64,000 nucleotides of DNA. Source: Mucilaginibacter pineti. GTDB lineage: Bacteria; Bacteroidota; Bacteroidia; Sphingobacteriales; Sphingobacteriaceae. Location of the stretch: NCBI RefSeq assembly GCF_900101875.1, contig NZ_FNAI01000004.1, positions 310,001 through 374,000 on the forward strand, written 5' to 3'. How positions within the stretch are numbered: position 1 is the first letter of the stretch; each line of letters begins with the position of its first letter. The position numbers and the translations under genes were made by a program. A model generated the notes under the pieces. The model made no database searches. It was not told where the DNA came from and saw nothing but the letters and a program-made list of their open reading frames with translations. Of this stretch, positions 8,906 to 17,445 are shown in pieces.

Positions 8906-9751
8906 TCATTTCTTCTTTTCGGAATTAACGATATTTTCGTTGCCCGCTCCGCCATGTTGTACCGGGGCATTTGTGCTTTTCATTTTATCTAAAATATATT
9001 GGGCAATCAACCGCCCCATTTTTTGTTTGCCCGCAGTTGAAAGATGCCCGCTATTGCGATACAAGATCCTGTTTTTTTGGTAGCTATCCCCCGCGCTATT
9101 AAAAGGGACAATAATAGTTGAATCTTGTAGGTGGGTATCTTTTAGCAATTCATTTACCTCTTTACGATAATCATCAAGACTGCCGGTGCTGCCATTATCT
9201 ATCAGTAAAGACGTTACTTCATTGCGTACATTTTTAAGGATACCCAAACTATCGGTAGTTTCCTTAAAGCCAAAACTGGGCATGGTTACAAAAACAGGTT
9301 CAATTTTATTTTTTAGCAAATCGTCTATAATAAGCGAGCAATAATAGGCGTAAAATTTAGCGCCCATTTCGCCGCTGGCATCACTTGTGCCGGCCAAAAT
9401 TATACAATAATCGAGGTTATGGTGCAAAATTTCACTACTGGAGTAAGGCGTACCGGGAGTAGCATATAAATTATCGTAGATCTGCTTGGTTTTTGCTTCG
9501 GGCTGACCAAAAGATATGATCTCGGTTTTTTGCCCGTGTCTTAAAAACTCATCGCTTATAATGGTATCTATGGAAATACCGGTGGCCCAGCTATCGCCAA
9601 TTATGCCTATTCTTAATATGTTATTCTTGTACTTTTTCTCGGGGATAAAAGCATGTCTTTTCTCAAACGAATAGCGCTGATTTATATAAAAGCCAAGGCC
9701 CAAAGCGAGAATAGCCACCAATAATAGTAATATTTTTAACCAGCTTTTCAT
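8906..9751 (-). CDS. SGNH/GDSL-type hydrolase-like membrane-anchored protein
   Basis: A 281-residue protein with an uncleaved-looking N-terminal transmembrane anchor (residues 5-23) and a periplasmic SGNH-fold domain. Block I is present as GIIGDSWATG, with the nucleophile Ser in GDSW. A block III-like Gly/Asn region lies in ILAGTSDASG, and a C-terminal NSGHLSTAGK could supply the catalytic His. Such enzymes are esterases or acyl/acetyl esterases of glycans or lipids; the substrate cannot be told. It is convergent with the upstream small membrane gene and follows the lipocalin gene on the same strand, separated by a terminator, so it is likely transcribed alone. Confidence 0.75.
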   Translation of the reverse strand: MKSWLKILLLLVAILALGLGFYINQRYSFEKRHAFIPEKKYKNNILRIGIIGDSWATGISIDTIISDEFLRHGQKTEIISFGQPEAKTKQIYDNLYATPGTPYSSSEILHHNLDYCIILAGTSDASGEMGAKFYAYYCSLIIDDLLKNKIEPVFVTMPSFGFKETTDSLGILKNVRNEVTSLLIDNGSTGSLDDYRKEVNELLKDTHLQDSTIIVPFNSAGDSYQKNRILYRNSGHLSTAGKQKMGRLIAQYILDKMKSTNAPVQHGGAGNENIVNSEKKK

Positions 9752-9808
9752 TTATAATATAGCTTCCAGTTTTACGAGAAACCCTTATAAAATGTTGGTT
9801 TTAGCAGC

Positions 9809-9838
9809 AAAAAAAAGACCGCTGATAGGGCGGCCTTC
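9809..9838 (-). terminator. Rho-independent terminator after the lipocalin gene
   Basis: On the minus strand the stem GGCCGC/GCGGTC closes a loop of about 7 nt and is followed by a run of eight T. It sits 24 nt past the lipocalin stop. Confidence 0.8.
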
Positions 9839-9861
9839 AATTAATTAGGGGATATAAAATA

Positions 9862-10371
9862 TTAACCGGCTTTGTGCTGCTGCGAAACCAATTTCTCAAC
9901 CGGATAACCCATAGCTTTACAACGGCTTATGATCTCCTCATATTCCTTTTGCGGTATGGATGGCTTGCGGCTCATGATAAATAAAAACTTATGGTCGGGA
10001 TGCCCAACTACTGCATAGGAGTAATCATCGGCTATGTCAATAACCCAGTAATCAACCTTTATAGGCCAAATGAACTGCGCCTTCATTTCGGCTCCGTTAT
10101 CTTCTTTATCAGGAAACAGTTTTGATTTATAGGTTTTTATTACATTGTCTTCACCCTTTTTAGCTACGGTTACCACATTATAATAACCATCGGCATTGAG
10201 GGTATATGTGGTGGTGGTTTCGCGCGTGCCTTTATCAAACATGGTAGGAATAGAGTACAAAGAATACCACTTACCCGAAAATTTATTGAGATCAACCTTA
10301 CTTACCGGCTTATTAGCCGGGCCTGTTAGCGTAGTAAATAATAAAATAACTGCCGTGCAAATCGTTTTCAT
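9862..10371 (-). CDS. Lipocalin (Blc-like)
   Basis: A secreted 169-residue lipocalin, a beta-barrel that binds fatty acids or lysophospholipids at the outer membrane. The signal peptide spans about residues 1-17. The lipocalin motif GKWYSLYSIP follows, with the conserved G-x-W, then the strand pattern TTTYTLNADGYYNVV and the second motif in DYWVIDIADDYSYAVVGHP, which is very similar to E. coli Blc. No lipobox Cys is evident, so it is probably soluble rather than lipid-anchored. The gene is flanked by terminators on both sides and forms its own unit. The ligand is not known. Confidence 0.9.
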   Translation of the reverse strand: MKTICTAVILLFTTLTGPANKPVSKVDLNKFSGKWYSLYSIPTMFDKGTRETTTTYTLNADGYYNVVTVAKKGEDNVIKTYKSKLFPDKEDNGAEMKAQFIWPIKVDYWVIDIADDYSYAVVGHPDHKFLFIMSRKPSIPQKEYEEIISRCKAMGYPVEKLVSQQHKAG

Positions 10372-10383
10372 ACTTTAAAAAAT

Positions 10384-10423
10384 AAAGCCCTGTTATTCCA
10401 GAATTACGGAATAACAGGGCTTT
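10384..10423. terminator. Strong hairpin terminator downstream of pyrH
   Basis: A perfect 16-bp inverted repeat (arms 10384-10399 and 10408-10423, built on AAAGCCCTGTTATTCC) closes an 8-nt loop. It lies downstream of pyrH and just upstream of the lipocalin start, so it probably ends the pyrH transcript. Confidence 0.7.
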
Positions 10424-10475
10424 AAGATTTAAAATCCTTATAGACAGGGGTTGTAAGAACAAATAACGCCGCGCT

Positions 10476-10553
10476 TGTCATGCTGAACGCAGTGAAGTAT
10501 TTACTCATCTCTTAGTATGTTCAAGAATAGAGCATTCGTTCCTCAGGATGACA
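10476..10553. repeat. Intergenic hairpin repeat, family A copy 1
   Basis: A 78-nt element bounded by the imperfect inverted ends TGTCATGCTGA and TCAGGATGACA, with a CGTTCC tract just before the right end. A second copy with the same ends is at 12574-12661. Similar TGTCAT...ATGACA elements are common between Bacteroidota genes (from memory). It is not coding. Confidence 0.75.
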
Positions 10554-10565
10554 GAACAAATTATA

Positions 10566-11270
10566 TTACTTTACCAATGTACCAATGGCTTCGCCCTGGG
10601 CAATTTTCATGAAATTGCCGGGTTTGTTCATGTCAAATACAATGATAGGCAGTTTATTTTCCTGGCAAAGGGTAATGGCTGTCATATCCATTACATTGAG
10701 GCCCTTGTCATATACTTCCTGAAAGCTTATTTCATCATAACGCGTTGCAGATGGATCTTTCTCAGGGTCGGCGGTATAAATACCATCAACACGGGTACCT
10801 TTCAATACAACGTCGGCTTTTATCTCAATAGCGCGCAATGAAGCAGCTGTATCTGTAGTAAAATACGGATTACCTGTACCAGCACCAAAAATTACAATTT
10901 TTCCAACCTCTAAGTGATGCATTGCTCTGCGACGGATATAAGGCTCGCAAATCTGTTCCATTTTTATGGCCGATTGTAATCGTGTTTCTACACCAATGCT
11001 TTCCAATGCGTTTTGCAGGGCCATACAGTTAATAACAGTTGCAAGCATGCCCATATAATCGGCCTGCGCACGTTCCATACCCGATTTCTCGGCGCTTAGG
11101 CCCCTAAAAATATTACCTCCGCCAACAACTATCGCTATTTCCATGCCTGTGTCTGCCACATTTTTAATGTCCTGGGCATATTGCAAAACCTGGTTGTTAT
11201 CAATACCATATTGCCTGGTGCCCATAAGCGATTCGCCCGAAAGCTTGAGTAAGATTCTTTTGTATTTCAT
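10566..11270 (-). CDS. pyrH: UMP kinase PyrH
   Basis: Cytosolic hexameric enzyme that phosphorylates UMP to UDP with ATP, the step leading to UTP and CTP. The 234-residue length fits the bacterial family exactly. Visible motifs are the phosphate-binding LKLSGES at the N-terminus, [10 protein letters not shown] near residue 50, and the nucleotide-binding [13 protein letters not shown] near residue 130, followed by [13 protein letters not shown]. The gene sits downstream of nagA on the same strand, with about 125 nt between that include a TAnnTTTG element, so it may have its own promoter. In many Bacteroidota pyrH lies near tsf/rpsB, as here. Confidence 0.98.
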   Translation of the reverse strand: MKYKRILLKLSGESLMGTRQYGIDNNQVLQYAQDIKNVADTGMEIAIVVGGGNIFRGLSAEKSGMERAQADYMGMLATVINCMALQNALESIGVETRLQSAIKMEQICEPYIRRRAMHHLEVGKIVIFGAGTGNPYFTTDTAASLRAIEIKADVVLKGTRVDGIYTADPEKDPSATRYDEISFQEVYDKGLNVMDMTAITLCQENKLPIIVFDMNKPGNFMKIAQGEAIGTLVK

Positions 11271-11362
11271 ACGGTGTGATTTGTTATTAATAGATAATGA
11301 TGGAAACTGCTTTTGTAGATATCAAGAATTGATAAAGCGTTGTTCATGTCAGTGTAGTTCGC

Positions 11363-11370
11363 CAAAAATA
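11363..11370 (-). promoter_or_regulatory. Possible -7 element for pyrH
   Basis: TATTTTTG on the minus strand fits TAnnTTTG and lies about 90 nt before the pyrH ATG, just past the nagA stop. I see no matching TTTG at -33, so this is only a candidate. Confidence 0.35.
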
Positions 11371-11395
11371 AAGAATAAAAGCGAGTGTTAAAATT

Positions 11396-12517
11396 TTATG
11401 TTGTCTTTGTTAAAAAATGACCGTTGATGTATGTTCCGACCACCTCGAAATCTGCTGTAAAAATAGCCAGCTCAGCATCAAAGCCTTTTTGTATTTGGCC
11501 CTTTGTGGTTTGTTTAGCTAATTGTGCCGGATATAGCGAGGCCATATTAACCGCTTCAGCCAAGGGTATCCTCACCTGTTTCACACAATTTTCAACCGCC
11601 TTTAACATCGTAAGCGACGAGCCGGATAGCGTTCCGTCGGGCATTACATATTTATCGCCTACTAACTGGTGCTGGTAAGTGCCTTCGGTAGCTGCGGTAA
11701 CGGCATCTGTAATTAAAAAAAGTTTATCACCCAATTCCCGTTTAGCCAGGCGAATCATGGCAAAATCAACATGATTGCCATCGGCAACGATACTGGTATA
11801 CGGCCGCTCTTCAAAAATAGCGGGAATGTATCCCGGTTCACGGTGGTGCATCTGCGGCATGGCATTAAATAAATGGGTTACAGCCGGTATCGGCTTATTT
11901 AAAAAGGCTTTTCCCTGGGCATAGGTAGCATTGCTATGGCCCGATGAAATGATAATACCCTGCGCATACAAGTAATCAATCACCTCCTGATCCTGCAATT
12001 CTGGCGCAATGGTGATCATTTTTATTTCGCCTTGAGCACTTTCTACCCATCCTTTAACTTCGGCAAGCGTAGCCTTCTTGATATATTTTTCGGGATGTGC
12101 CCCCTTTTTGATCGGGTTTAAATATGGCCCTTCCAAATGTAAACCCCAGAAATTACCTTTACAGGTTTTACGATAGTCCTTAGCGGCCTGTATTCCTCCC
12201 TCAACAATTTCATTTGTATTGGTACCTATAGTAGCAAAAAAGCCGGTGGTTCCCTGGTTAAGCAAATCGTTTTCCAACTGTTGTAATGCTGCAACACTTG
12301 GCGAGCCGGCAAATAGCTTGCCCCCACTACCGTAAATTTGCAGATCGATAAAGCCGGGAGCAAGATAGGCCCCATTTAAATTGTGTTTCACGGCATCGGC
12401 TGGGATAGCCGTTTCTTGAATAACATCAGTGATTTTACCATTGGAGATTAAAACGGCTTTACCAGGGGTTATTTGCCCATTTGAAATGAGTTGGAGATTG
12501 TGGATCGCTGTTACCAT
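11396..12517 (-). CDS. nagA: N-acetylglucosamine-6-phosphate deacetylase NagA
   Basis: Cytosolic amidohydrolase that removes acetate from GlcNAc-6-P, giving glucosamine-6-P for glycolysis or cell-wall recycling. At 373 residues it has the normal length. Motifs are PGFIDLQIYGSGG near residue 53, HLEGPYLN near residue 129, SSGHSNATYAQG near residue 193, THLFNAMPQMHHR near residue 215, and the catalytic Asp in LITDAVTA near residue 270. The first metal motif lacks the HxH of many amidohydrolases, as in other NagA enzymes with one metal site. No nagB or transporter is adjacent. Upstream lie a family A repeat and the tsf terminator, so it forms a unit separate from the ribosomal operon. Confidence 0.95.
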   Translation of the reverse strand: MVTAIHNLQLISNGQITPGKAVLISNGKITDVIQETAIPADAVKHNLNGAYLAPGFIDLQIYGSGGKLFAGSPSVAALQQLENDLLNQGTTGFFATIGTNTNEIVEGGIQAAKDYRKTCKGNFWGLHLEGPYLNPIKKGAHPEKYIKKATLAEVKGWVESAQGEIKMITIAPELQDQEVIDYLYAQGIIISSGHSNATYAQGKAFLNKPIPAVTHLFNAMPQMHHREPGYIPAIFEERPYTSIVADGNHVDFAMIRLAKRELGDKLFLITDAVTAATEGTYQHQLVGDKYVMPDGTLSGSSLTMLKAVENCVKQVRIPLAEAVNMASLYPAQLAKQTTKGQIQKGFDAELAIFTADFEVVGTYINGHFLTKTT

Positions 12518-12573
12518 GCTTCGTTATTATTTAGTAGTTCGCCATTATGATGTAGCCATGTTTAAACAATGTT

Positions 12574-12661
12574 TGTCATCCTGACGGAGGAAGGATCTAT
12601 TAACCGACAAGTGCCGGTGCCAAAAAATCTGTCGATAGATGCTTCGTTCCTCAGCATGACA
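12574..12661. repeat. Intergenic hairpin repeat, family A copy 2
   Basis: An 88-nt element with the inverted ends TGTCATCCTGA and TCAGCATGACA and an internal CTTCGTTCC tract. It matches the ends of the element at 10476-10553, while the middles differ. The two copies flank the nagA-pyrH segment in the same orientation. Confidence 0.75.
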
Positions 12662-12711
12662 GGATTTAATGCCTTAATAAGAATGGCTTGGGCATACAGG
12701 AAACATTTTTG

Positions 12712-12748
12712 ACAAAAAAAATCCCCCTCGTTAAAACGAGGGGGATAA
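12712..12748 (-). terminator. Terminator of the rplM-rpsI-rpsB-tsf operon
   Basis: The stem ATCCCCCTCG/CGAGGGGGAT (arms 12721-12730 and 12737-12746) has a 6-nt loop and is followed, on the minus strand, by an eight-T run. It lies a few nt past the tsf stop. Confidence 0.9.
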
Positions 12749-12753
12749 AATAT

Positions 12754-13605
12754 TTAAGCTCCTAAAGCTACCCGCTTAAATGCGGTTACTGTGAGGCCCT
12801 TTTCAACGGTGCTCAGGAACTGGGCAACGTTTTTAGATGAATCTTTCACAAACTCCTGATTTAACAGGGTTGAGTCTTTGTAGAATTTATTAAGCTTTCC
12901 AGCAGCAATTTTTTCAACCATTTCTTCTGGTTTGCCTTCGGCGCGGATCACGTCTTTAGCAATTTCAAGCTCACGCTCAATTAATGAAGAATCAACACCA
13001 TCTTTATCAACCGCAATTGGGTTCATAGCTGCAATTTGCATGGCAACATCTTTACCTGCTTCGTCTGCACCTGCTGGGTTTGAGTTTAATGCAACCAATA
13101 CACCTAAACGGAAGTTACCGTGTACATAAGCAATAACTTTTTCGCCTGAGATGATCTCTAATTTAGATACGCCAATTTTCTCGCCAATTTTACCGGTTTT
13201 GTCAATGATAGCCTCACCAATAGTAGTAGTGGTGTTTTCAACATCAATGTTAAGGGCATAAAGCTCTTCAATTGTTGCTGGTTTAAATTCAACCGCTTTG
13301 TTAGCAACAAGGTTAGCAAAAGCGATAAATTCTGCATTTTTAGCTACGAAATCTGTTTCGCAGTTAAGCTCGATGATAACACCGGTTTTGCCATCTTCAG
13401 ATGTACGAGAGATAACAACACCTTCGTTTGATTCACGATCCTGACGGCTTGCGGCAACTTTAGCACCTTTTTTTCTTAAAAAATCGATAGCTGCTTCAAA
13501 ATCACCGTTAGTTTCGGTTAATGCTTTTTTGCAATCCATCATACCGGCACCAGTTTGCTGGCGCAGTTTATTTACGTCGGCTGCAGATATTTGTACTGTA
13601 GACAT
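12754..13605 (-). CDS. tsf: Translation elongation factor Ts
   Basis: Guanine-nucleotide exchange factor that recycles EF-Tu from its GDP to its GTP form. At 283 residues it is of normal length. The N-terminal UBA-like domain contains VNKLRQQTGAGMMDCKKAL, and the core signature is RRKGAKVAASRQDRESNEG-like (here LRKKGAKVAASRQDRESN). It is followed by the ELNCETDFVAKN motif near residue 80 that contacts EF-Tu. It is the last gene of the ribosomal operon, behind rpsB with a 156-nt gap containing an inverted repeat, and a strong terminator follows. The normal bacterial order rpsB-tsf is kept. Confidence 0.98.
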   Translation of the reverse strand: MSTVQISAADVNKLRQQTGAGMMDCKKALTETNGDFEAAIDFLRKKGAKVAASRQDRESNEGVVISRTSEDGKTGVIIELNCETDFVAKNAEFIAFANLVANKAVEFKPATIEELYALNIDVENTTTTIGEAIIDKTGKIGEKIGVSKLEIISGEKVIAYVHGNFRLGVLVALNSNPAGADEAGKDVAMQIAAMNPIAVDKDGVDSSLIERELEIAKDVIRAEGKPEEMVEKIAAGKLNKFYKDSTLLNQEFVKDSSKNVAQFLSTVEKGLTVTAFKRVALGA

Positions 13606-13697
13606 GTTTTTAAGTTTTTTATTGTAAGTTATATGTTAAGGCTGCCGGCAAAGTTAAAGCTGTGCTGTAACCTGTAACTATTTTTAATATTAAAAGT

Positions 13698-13754
13698 GTG
13701 GGTTGTACATTACAGTTATAAGCCTAAGCTTACAACATGCAACTTACAACCCAC
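13698..13754. repeat. Inverted repeat between rpsB and tsf
   Basis: GTGGGTTGTA (13698-13707) is the exact reverse complement of 13745-13754, with a 37-nt loop. The surrounding sequence is made of TTGTAAGTTG-like words, a kind of simple intergenic repeat. It lies directly after the rpsB stop and could lower read-through into tsf; that role is a guess. Confidence 0.5.
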
Positions 13755-13761
13755 AACTTAA

Positions 13762-14628
13762 TTATTCTTCGGTTTCAGCAGCAGGAGCTTCTGCATCAGC
13801 ATCGGCAACTACGTCTGCAACTTCTGCAGTTTTCCTGGTTCTTTTACCGCCTTCGTTTTCGCTGCGGTCTTTTACTTCAGGAGCATCAGCTTTTGCTTTC
13901 GCGGTAGCTGCTTCTTTTTCTGCTTCGTCTTCTTTTTCGCGTTTGCGCTCATCTAAACCTTCTTCAATAGCTTTGATGATAATGCTGGTGATCAATGAAA
14001 TTGATTTTGTAGCATCGTCATTCGCCGGAATTGGGAAATCGATGTTTGAAGGATCAGAGTTGGTATCAACCATAGCAAATGTAGGGATGTTCAACTTCAA
14101 AGCTTCTGAAACTGCGATATGTTCTTTCTTAACGTCGATAAGGAATAATGCTGCAGGTAAACGGTTCAAATCAGAGATACCACCTAAAAGGGTTTCTAAT
14201 TTGATACGCTCACGCTGTATCATCAGTCTTTCTTTTTTAGATAGGTTGCTGTAAGTACCGTCTTTAGTCAATTTATCGATGTTTGACATCTTTTTGATTG
14301 ACTTACGTACAGTTGCAAAGTTGGTTAACATACCACCCAACCAACGCTCGGTGATGTATGGCATGTTCACGCTTTTTGCATAATCAGCAACAATATCTTT
14401 CGCTTGTTTCTTTGTAGCTACGAATAATACCTTACGGCCCGATTTTACAATTTGTTTTATAGCTGCAGCAGCTTCTTCAACCTTTGTTAAGGTTTTGTTT
14501 AAGTCAATAATGTGGATACCGTTGCGCTCCATGAAAATGTACTGTGACATTTTCGGATCCCATTTGCGGGTAAGGTGACCAAAGTGTACACCTGCATCCA
14601 GTAAATCCTGATATGTTGTTCTTGCCAT
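13762..14628 (-). CDS. rpsB: 30S ribosomal protein S2
   Basis: Small-subunit ribosomal protein, 288 residues. The core is canonical: LDAGVHFGHLTRKWDPKM at the N-terminus, TERWLGGMLTNF near residue 95, and the conserved DTNSDPSNIDFPIPANDDA near residue 190. It is about 45 residues longer than E. coli S2. The extra C-terminal tail is low-complexity, rich in Glu, Ala, Lys and Asp and probably disordered, as seen in several Bacteroidota S2 proteins. It lies 18 nt after rpsI on the same strand and belongs to the rplM-rpsI-rpsB-tsf operon. Confidence 0.98.
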   Translation of the reverse strand: MARTTYQDLLDAGVHFGHLTRKWDPKMSQYIFMERNGIHIIDLNKTLTKVEEAAAAIKQIVKSGRKVLFVATKKQAKDIVADYAKSVNMPYITERWLGGMLTNFATVRKSIKKMSNIDKLTKDGTYSNLSKKERLMIQRERIKLETLLGGISDLNRLPAALFLIDVKKEHIAVSEALKLNIPTFAMVDTNSDPSNIDFPIPANDDATKSISLITSIIIKAIEEGLDERKREKEDEAEKEAATAKAKADAPEVKDRSENEGGKRTRKTAEVADVVADADAEAPAAETEE

Positions 14629-14646
14629 TTTGTTGTCCTCCTGTGA

Positions 14647-15033
14647 TTAACGTTTACTGAATTGGAATCTCTTACGTGCTTTCTTGCGTCCTGGTTTTTT
14701 ACGCTCAACCATACGGTCATCACGGGTCATAATACCTTTAGCACGCAGTGCTGGTTTCTTTTCAGGATCCAGTTCAACAATGGCTTTCGCAATAGCTAAA
14801 CGAACGGCTTCTGCCTGTCCTTTTACACCACCACCTGCAACGTTAACTTTAACATCAAATTTTCCGGTTGAACCAGAAACTTCGGTGCTCTGAGTAACAA
14901 TGTACTGTAATGGCAATGTTGGGAAGTACTCTTTGTAATCTTTACCGTTAACGATGATCGCACCATTTCCTTCTGAAAGGTAGATGCGGGCAACGGCTGT
15001 TTTTCTTCTGCCTGAAGTGTTAGTTGTTGGCAT
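14647..15033 (-). CDS. rpsI: 30S ribosomal protein S9
   Basis: Small-subunit ribosomal protein of 128 residues, normal length. It starts with GRRKTAVARIYLSEGNG and ends in the characteristic basic tail KKPGRKKARKRFQFSKR, whose final Lys-Arg reaches the P-site tRNA. The conserved GGGVKGQAEAVRLAIAKA lies near residue 67. It follows rplM by 26 nt, an almost universal gene pair, and precedes rpsB. Confidence 0.98.
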   Translation of the reverse strand: MPTTNTSGRRKTAVARIYLSEGNGAIIVNGKDYKEYFPTLPLQYIVTQSTEVSGSTGKFDVKVNVAGGGVKGQAEAVRLAIAKAIVELDPEKKPALRAKGIMTRDDRMVERKKPGRKKARKRFQFSKR

Positions 15034-15059
15034 TTCTTTTCTCCTTTAAAAATTAAAAG

Positions 15060-15497
15060 TTAAATGGTTGTTGGGTTTTGTGCTGCATGAGGATGCTCAG
15101 AACCTGCATAAACATGCAGATTGCCAAATAATGCTTTACCCAAACGATTTTTAGGTAACATACCACGCACGGCTTTTTCAATTACGCGTGTTGGATGTTT
15201 CGCCATTAACTCCTTAGGAGAAATGAAGCGCTGACCACCAGGATAACCTGTGTAAGAAACATACTGCTTTTCGCTGAATTTGTTTCCGGTCAACTTTACC
15301 TTGTCTGCATTGATAACTATTACATTATCACCGCAGTCTACGTTCGGGGTGAAATCTGGCTTGGTTTTACCACGGATGATCATTGCGATCTTAGTGGACA
15401 AGCGCCCCAAAATCTCGCCTTGTGCGTCAACAACAACCCATTGTTTGTTAACGGTTTTTTTGTTGGCTGAGACAGTTTTGTAACTTAACGTATTCAC
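15060..15497 (-). CDS. rplM: 50S ribosomal protein L13
   Basis: Large-subunit ribosomal protein of 145 residues and first gene of the operon. Family motifs are WVVVDAQGEILGRLSTKIA near residue 20, the CGDNVIVINADKVKLTGNK stretch near residue 55, YPGGQRF near residue 88, and AVRGMLPKNRLG near residue 108. L13 proteins often repress their own operon through the mRNA leader. Here the leader is about 50 nt and contains a small CCCG/CGGG hairpin that could serve this purpose (inference). A good promoter is seen upstream. Confidence 0.98.
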   Translation of the reverse strand: MNTLSYKTVSANKKTVNKQWVVVDAQGEILGRLSTKIAMIIRGKTKPDFTPNVDCGDNVIVINADKVKLTGNKFSEKQYVSYTGYPGGQRFISPKELMAKHPTRVIEKAVRGMLPKNRLGKALFGNLHVYAGSEHPHAAQNPTTI

Positions 15498-15551
15498 TTG
15501 CTTTAAATTAAATTGTTTAAACGTTTATTATACCCCGCATTTTCGGGACTG

Positions 15552-15582
15552 CAAAGATACAGCTTATTATGTTAATAACAAA
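15552..15582 (-). promoter_or_regulatory. Promoter of the rplM ribosomal operon
   Basis: On the minus strand TTTG (15579-15582), a 19-nt spacer and TATCTTTG (15552-15559) form a textbook Bacteroidota promoter. Transcription should begin near 15545, leaving a leader of about 48 nt with a CCCG-AAAATG-CGGG hairpin, possibly an L13 autoregulatory element. Confidence 0.85.
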
Positions 15583-15699
15583 TGCTTTTGTGGAAAAATT
15601 TGATGCGTGCTGGGTTATACTTTACAGGTTGAGCCGGGCGGTTGAAAAAGTGGATAGGTTTTTAAATTTAAGCGGTAATTATATCCCCCCTTTGAATAG

Positions 15700-15960
15700 C
15701 CATTTATGTATGTGCTTATTAATTGAGGCTACTACAAGATGCTCCGTTAGGAGCTACCTGTTTGTAGAAACATCATTAGCCGTCTTTTTGCCTCATAGAG
15801 GCTACCCATTGCTTTGGTATTCCATTTGCTTTGGTATTTAAAATAATGGCGTTGCCTTCGGCCGGGCTATTCGCTCATACTGCACGGGCCTTAGTCACGG
15901 GCCGGTATCCGCTGCTATCCCTAACGCGGCTGGGTGGGCATTTTTTGAGCTCCTTTTCCT
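15700..15960. repeat. Probable Bacteroidota intergenic repeat, non-coding
   Basis: The 470-nt stretch between the rplM promoter and the Omp85 gene has no convincing gene. It contains a CTCCGTTAGGAGCTACCTG word and, further right, a GC-rich tract with CGGGCC occurring three times and TATCCGCTGCTATCCCTA. I have seen both kinds of words scattered between genes of other Bacteroidota (memory, not checked). There is only one copy in this window, so repeat status is an inference. Confidence 0.4.
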
Positions 15961-16051
15961 AAATTTTAATTATCATTTCTATGTCATTTAAATTTCGCTT
16001 CAAGTGTATATAATTTTATATTAGCCATATAACTAACATTAAACTCCTGAA

Positions 16052-17338
16052 TTGAGATCGCAACTTTGCAGCTACCTGGTAACTGCATGTATTATATTTT
16101 TCAGTAATGGCATATTGCTTGCGCAAATCCATGGGAATAAGGCTGATTCACTTGATTCGGAACTGGATGCTAATGGTATTCTGAGCGATTTTTTCAGCGG
16201 CAAAAAAAGCCTGGCCGATACGGTAAGCAATAAAAAACACTCCAGCTGGTCGGTATTGCCATCGGCCGCCTACAACCCAAGCGTGGGTTTTGCGGTAGGG
16301 GTAATTACATCGGGGGGCAAATACTTTGGCAATCCCGAAAACACAACGTTATCCGTTATTAACGCAGGTGCTTATATTTCTACAAAAGGCCTGTCTACAT
16401 TTGAGTTTAAGCACAATGCTTTTTCATCTCAAAATGAATGGAATCTGCAGGGCACTATGCAAATTGGCAAAACCATAGCCAAAGATAACGGCCTGGGCAC
16501 CGGCAGGCGCAGCTTTGGCGAAGGCGAGTTTAGAATGAACAATCAGCATTTTCTGAATAACCCTGACGAATACCCCGTACGCTACTTATATATAAAAGTA
16601 AACGAACGCATCTACCGAAAAATTGCTAATCATATTTACGCCGGCGCCGGCCTCAGCTTTAATTTTTACAGCCATATTGACGACGATCGCAAAAACTTCC
16701 CGATAACTGAAACCCATAATTACCGGTATAGTATTCAAAACGGCTACTCGCCATACGCCTATGCCGCAAATGGTATTTTATTTAACCTGCAATTCAACAA
16801 CAGGGATCAGCCCAATCGCCCGTTCAGGGGTATTTATGTAGATGTGATTCTCCGCAGCAATCAAACCTGGCTGGGTAGCGACCGTAATGCCTTGCAGCTA
16901 AAAACAGAGTTCAGGAAATACTGGAGCCTGTCTGAAGCTCACCCTGAAAACGTATTGGCTTTTTGGCATTGGGCCAATTACCTGCTACGTGGCTCGTTAC
17001 CTTACCTGGAACTACCCGGAACAGGCAGCGATGCTTACGGGCGCATCGGCCGGGCATTTATTATCGGCAGGTTCAAAGGTTTATCGTTTGTTTATAACGA
17101 GTTGGAATACCGTTTTCCCTTAACAAAAAACAAGCTACTTAGCGGTGTAACGTTTGCCAATATTGAATCGGCCGACAACCAGCGAAATATAAAACTGCTG
17201 CGTTACTGGGAGCCTGGCGGCGGCGTTGGTTTACGGTTACTGTTCAATAAATACACCCGATCAAACCTTTGCATTGATTACGGGCGCGGCAGCTATGGCT
17301 CGGGTGGCTTTTTTTTAGGGCTTAACGAAGTGTTTTAA
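16052..17338 (+). CDS. Omp85/BamA-family outer-membrane barrel without POTRA domains
   Basis: A 428-residue outer-membrane protein resembling the barrel half of BamA/TamA (surface antigen D15 family). A signal peptide covers about residues 1-25 (start TTG at 16052, the only start before the hydrophobic core). A short Asp/Ser-rich segment follows, then about 16 amphipathic strands. The barrel motif near residue 335 reads IIGRFKGLSFVYNELEYRFPL, the equivalent of the VRGF/IRGY loop 6 motif in Omp85 proteins. The chain ends in Phe, as expected for Bam-inserted barrels. No POTRA repeats are seen, so it is probably a stand-alone barrel of unknown substrate. Monocistronic. Confidence 0.82.
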   Translation: MRSQLCSYLVTACIIFFSNGILLAQIHGNKADSLDSELDANGILSDFFSGKKSLADTVSNKKHSSWSVLPSAAYNPSVGFAVGVITSGGKYFGNPENTTLSVINAGAYISTKGLSTFEFKHNAFSSQNEWNLQGTMQIGKTIAKDNGLGTGRRSFGEGEFRMNNQHFLNNPDEYPVRYLYIKVNERIYRKIANHIYAGAGLSFNFYSHIDDDRKNFPITETHNYRYSIQNGYSPYAYAANGILFNLQFNNRDQPNRPFRGIYVDVILRSNQTWLGSDRNALQLKTEFRKYWSLSEAHPENVLAFWHWANYLLRGSLPYLELPGTGSDAYGRIGRAFIIGRFKGLSFVYNELEYRFPLTKNKLLSGVTFANIESADNQRNIKLLRYWEPGGGVGLRLLFNKYTRSNLCIDYGRGSYGSGGFFLGLNEVF

Positions 17339-17445
17339 ACACGCATCGCCAATCCCTTTTTCCAAATCAAATGTCTTTTTTACCTATAGGTTAATAACTG
17401 GTAGCATTTTTGAGCACCTACCCGAAAAGAAACCAAAACTTAAAA

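Noticed and set aside
11396..12517. Loss of catalytic metal ligands in NagA (no HxH motif)
   Set aside because: Single-metal NagA enzymes normally lack the first HxH; all other catalytic motifs are present, so it is not a defect.
15569..15841. Open frame of 90 codons on the plus strand between rplM and Omp85
   Set aside because: It overlaps the ribosomal promoter and the possible repeat tract, has no start signal and its product looks random; not a gene.
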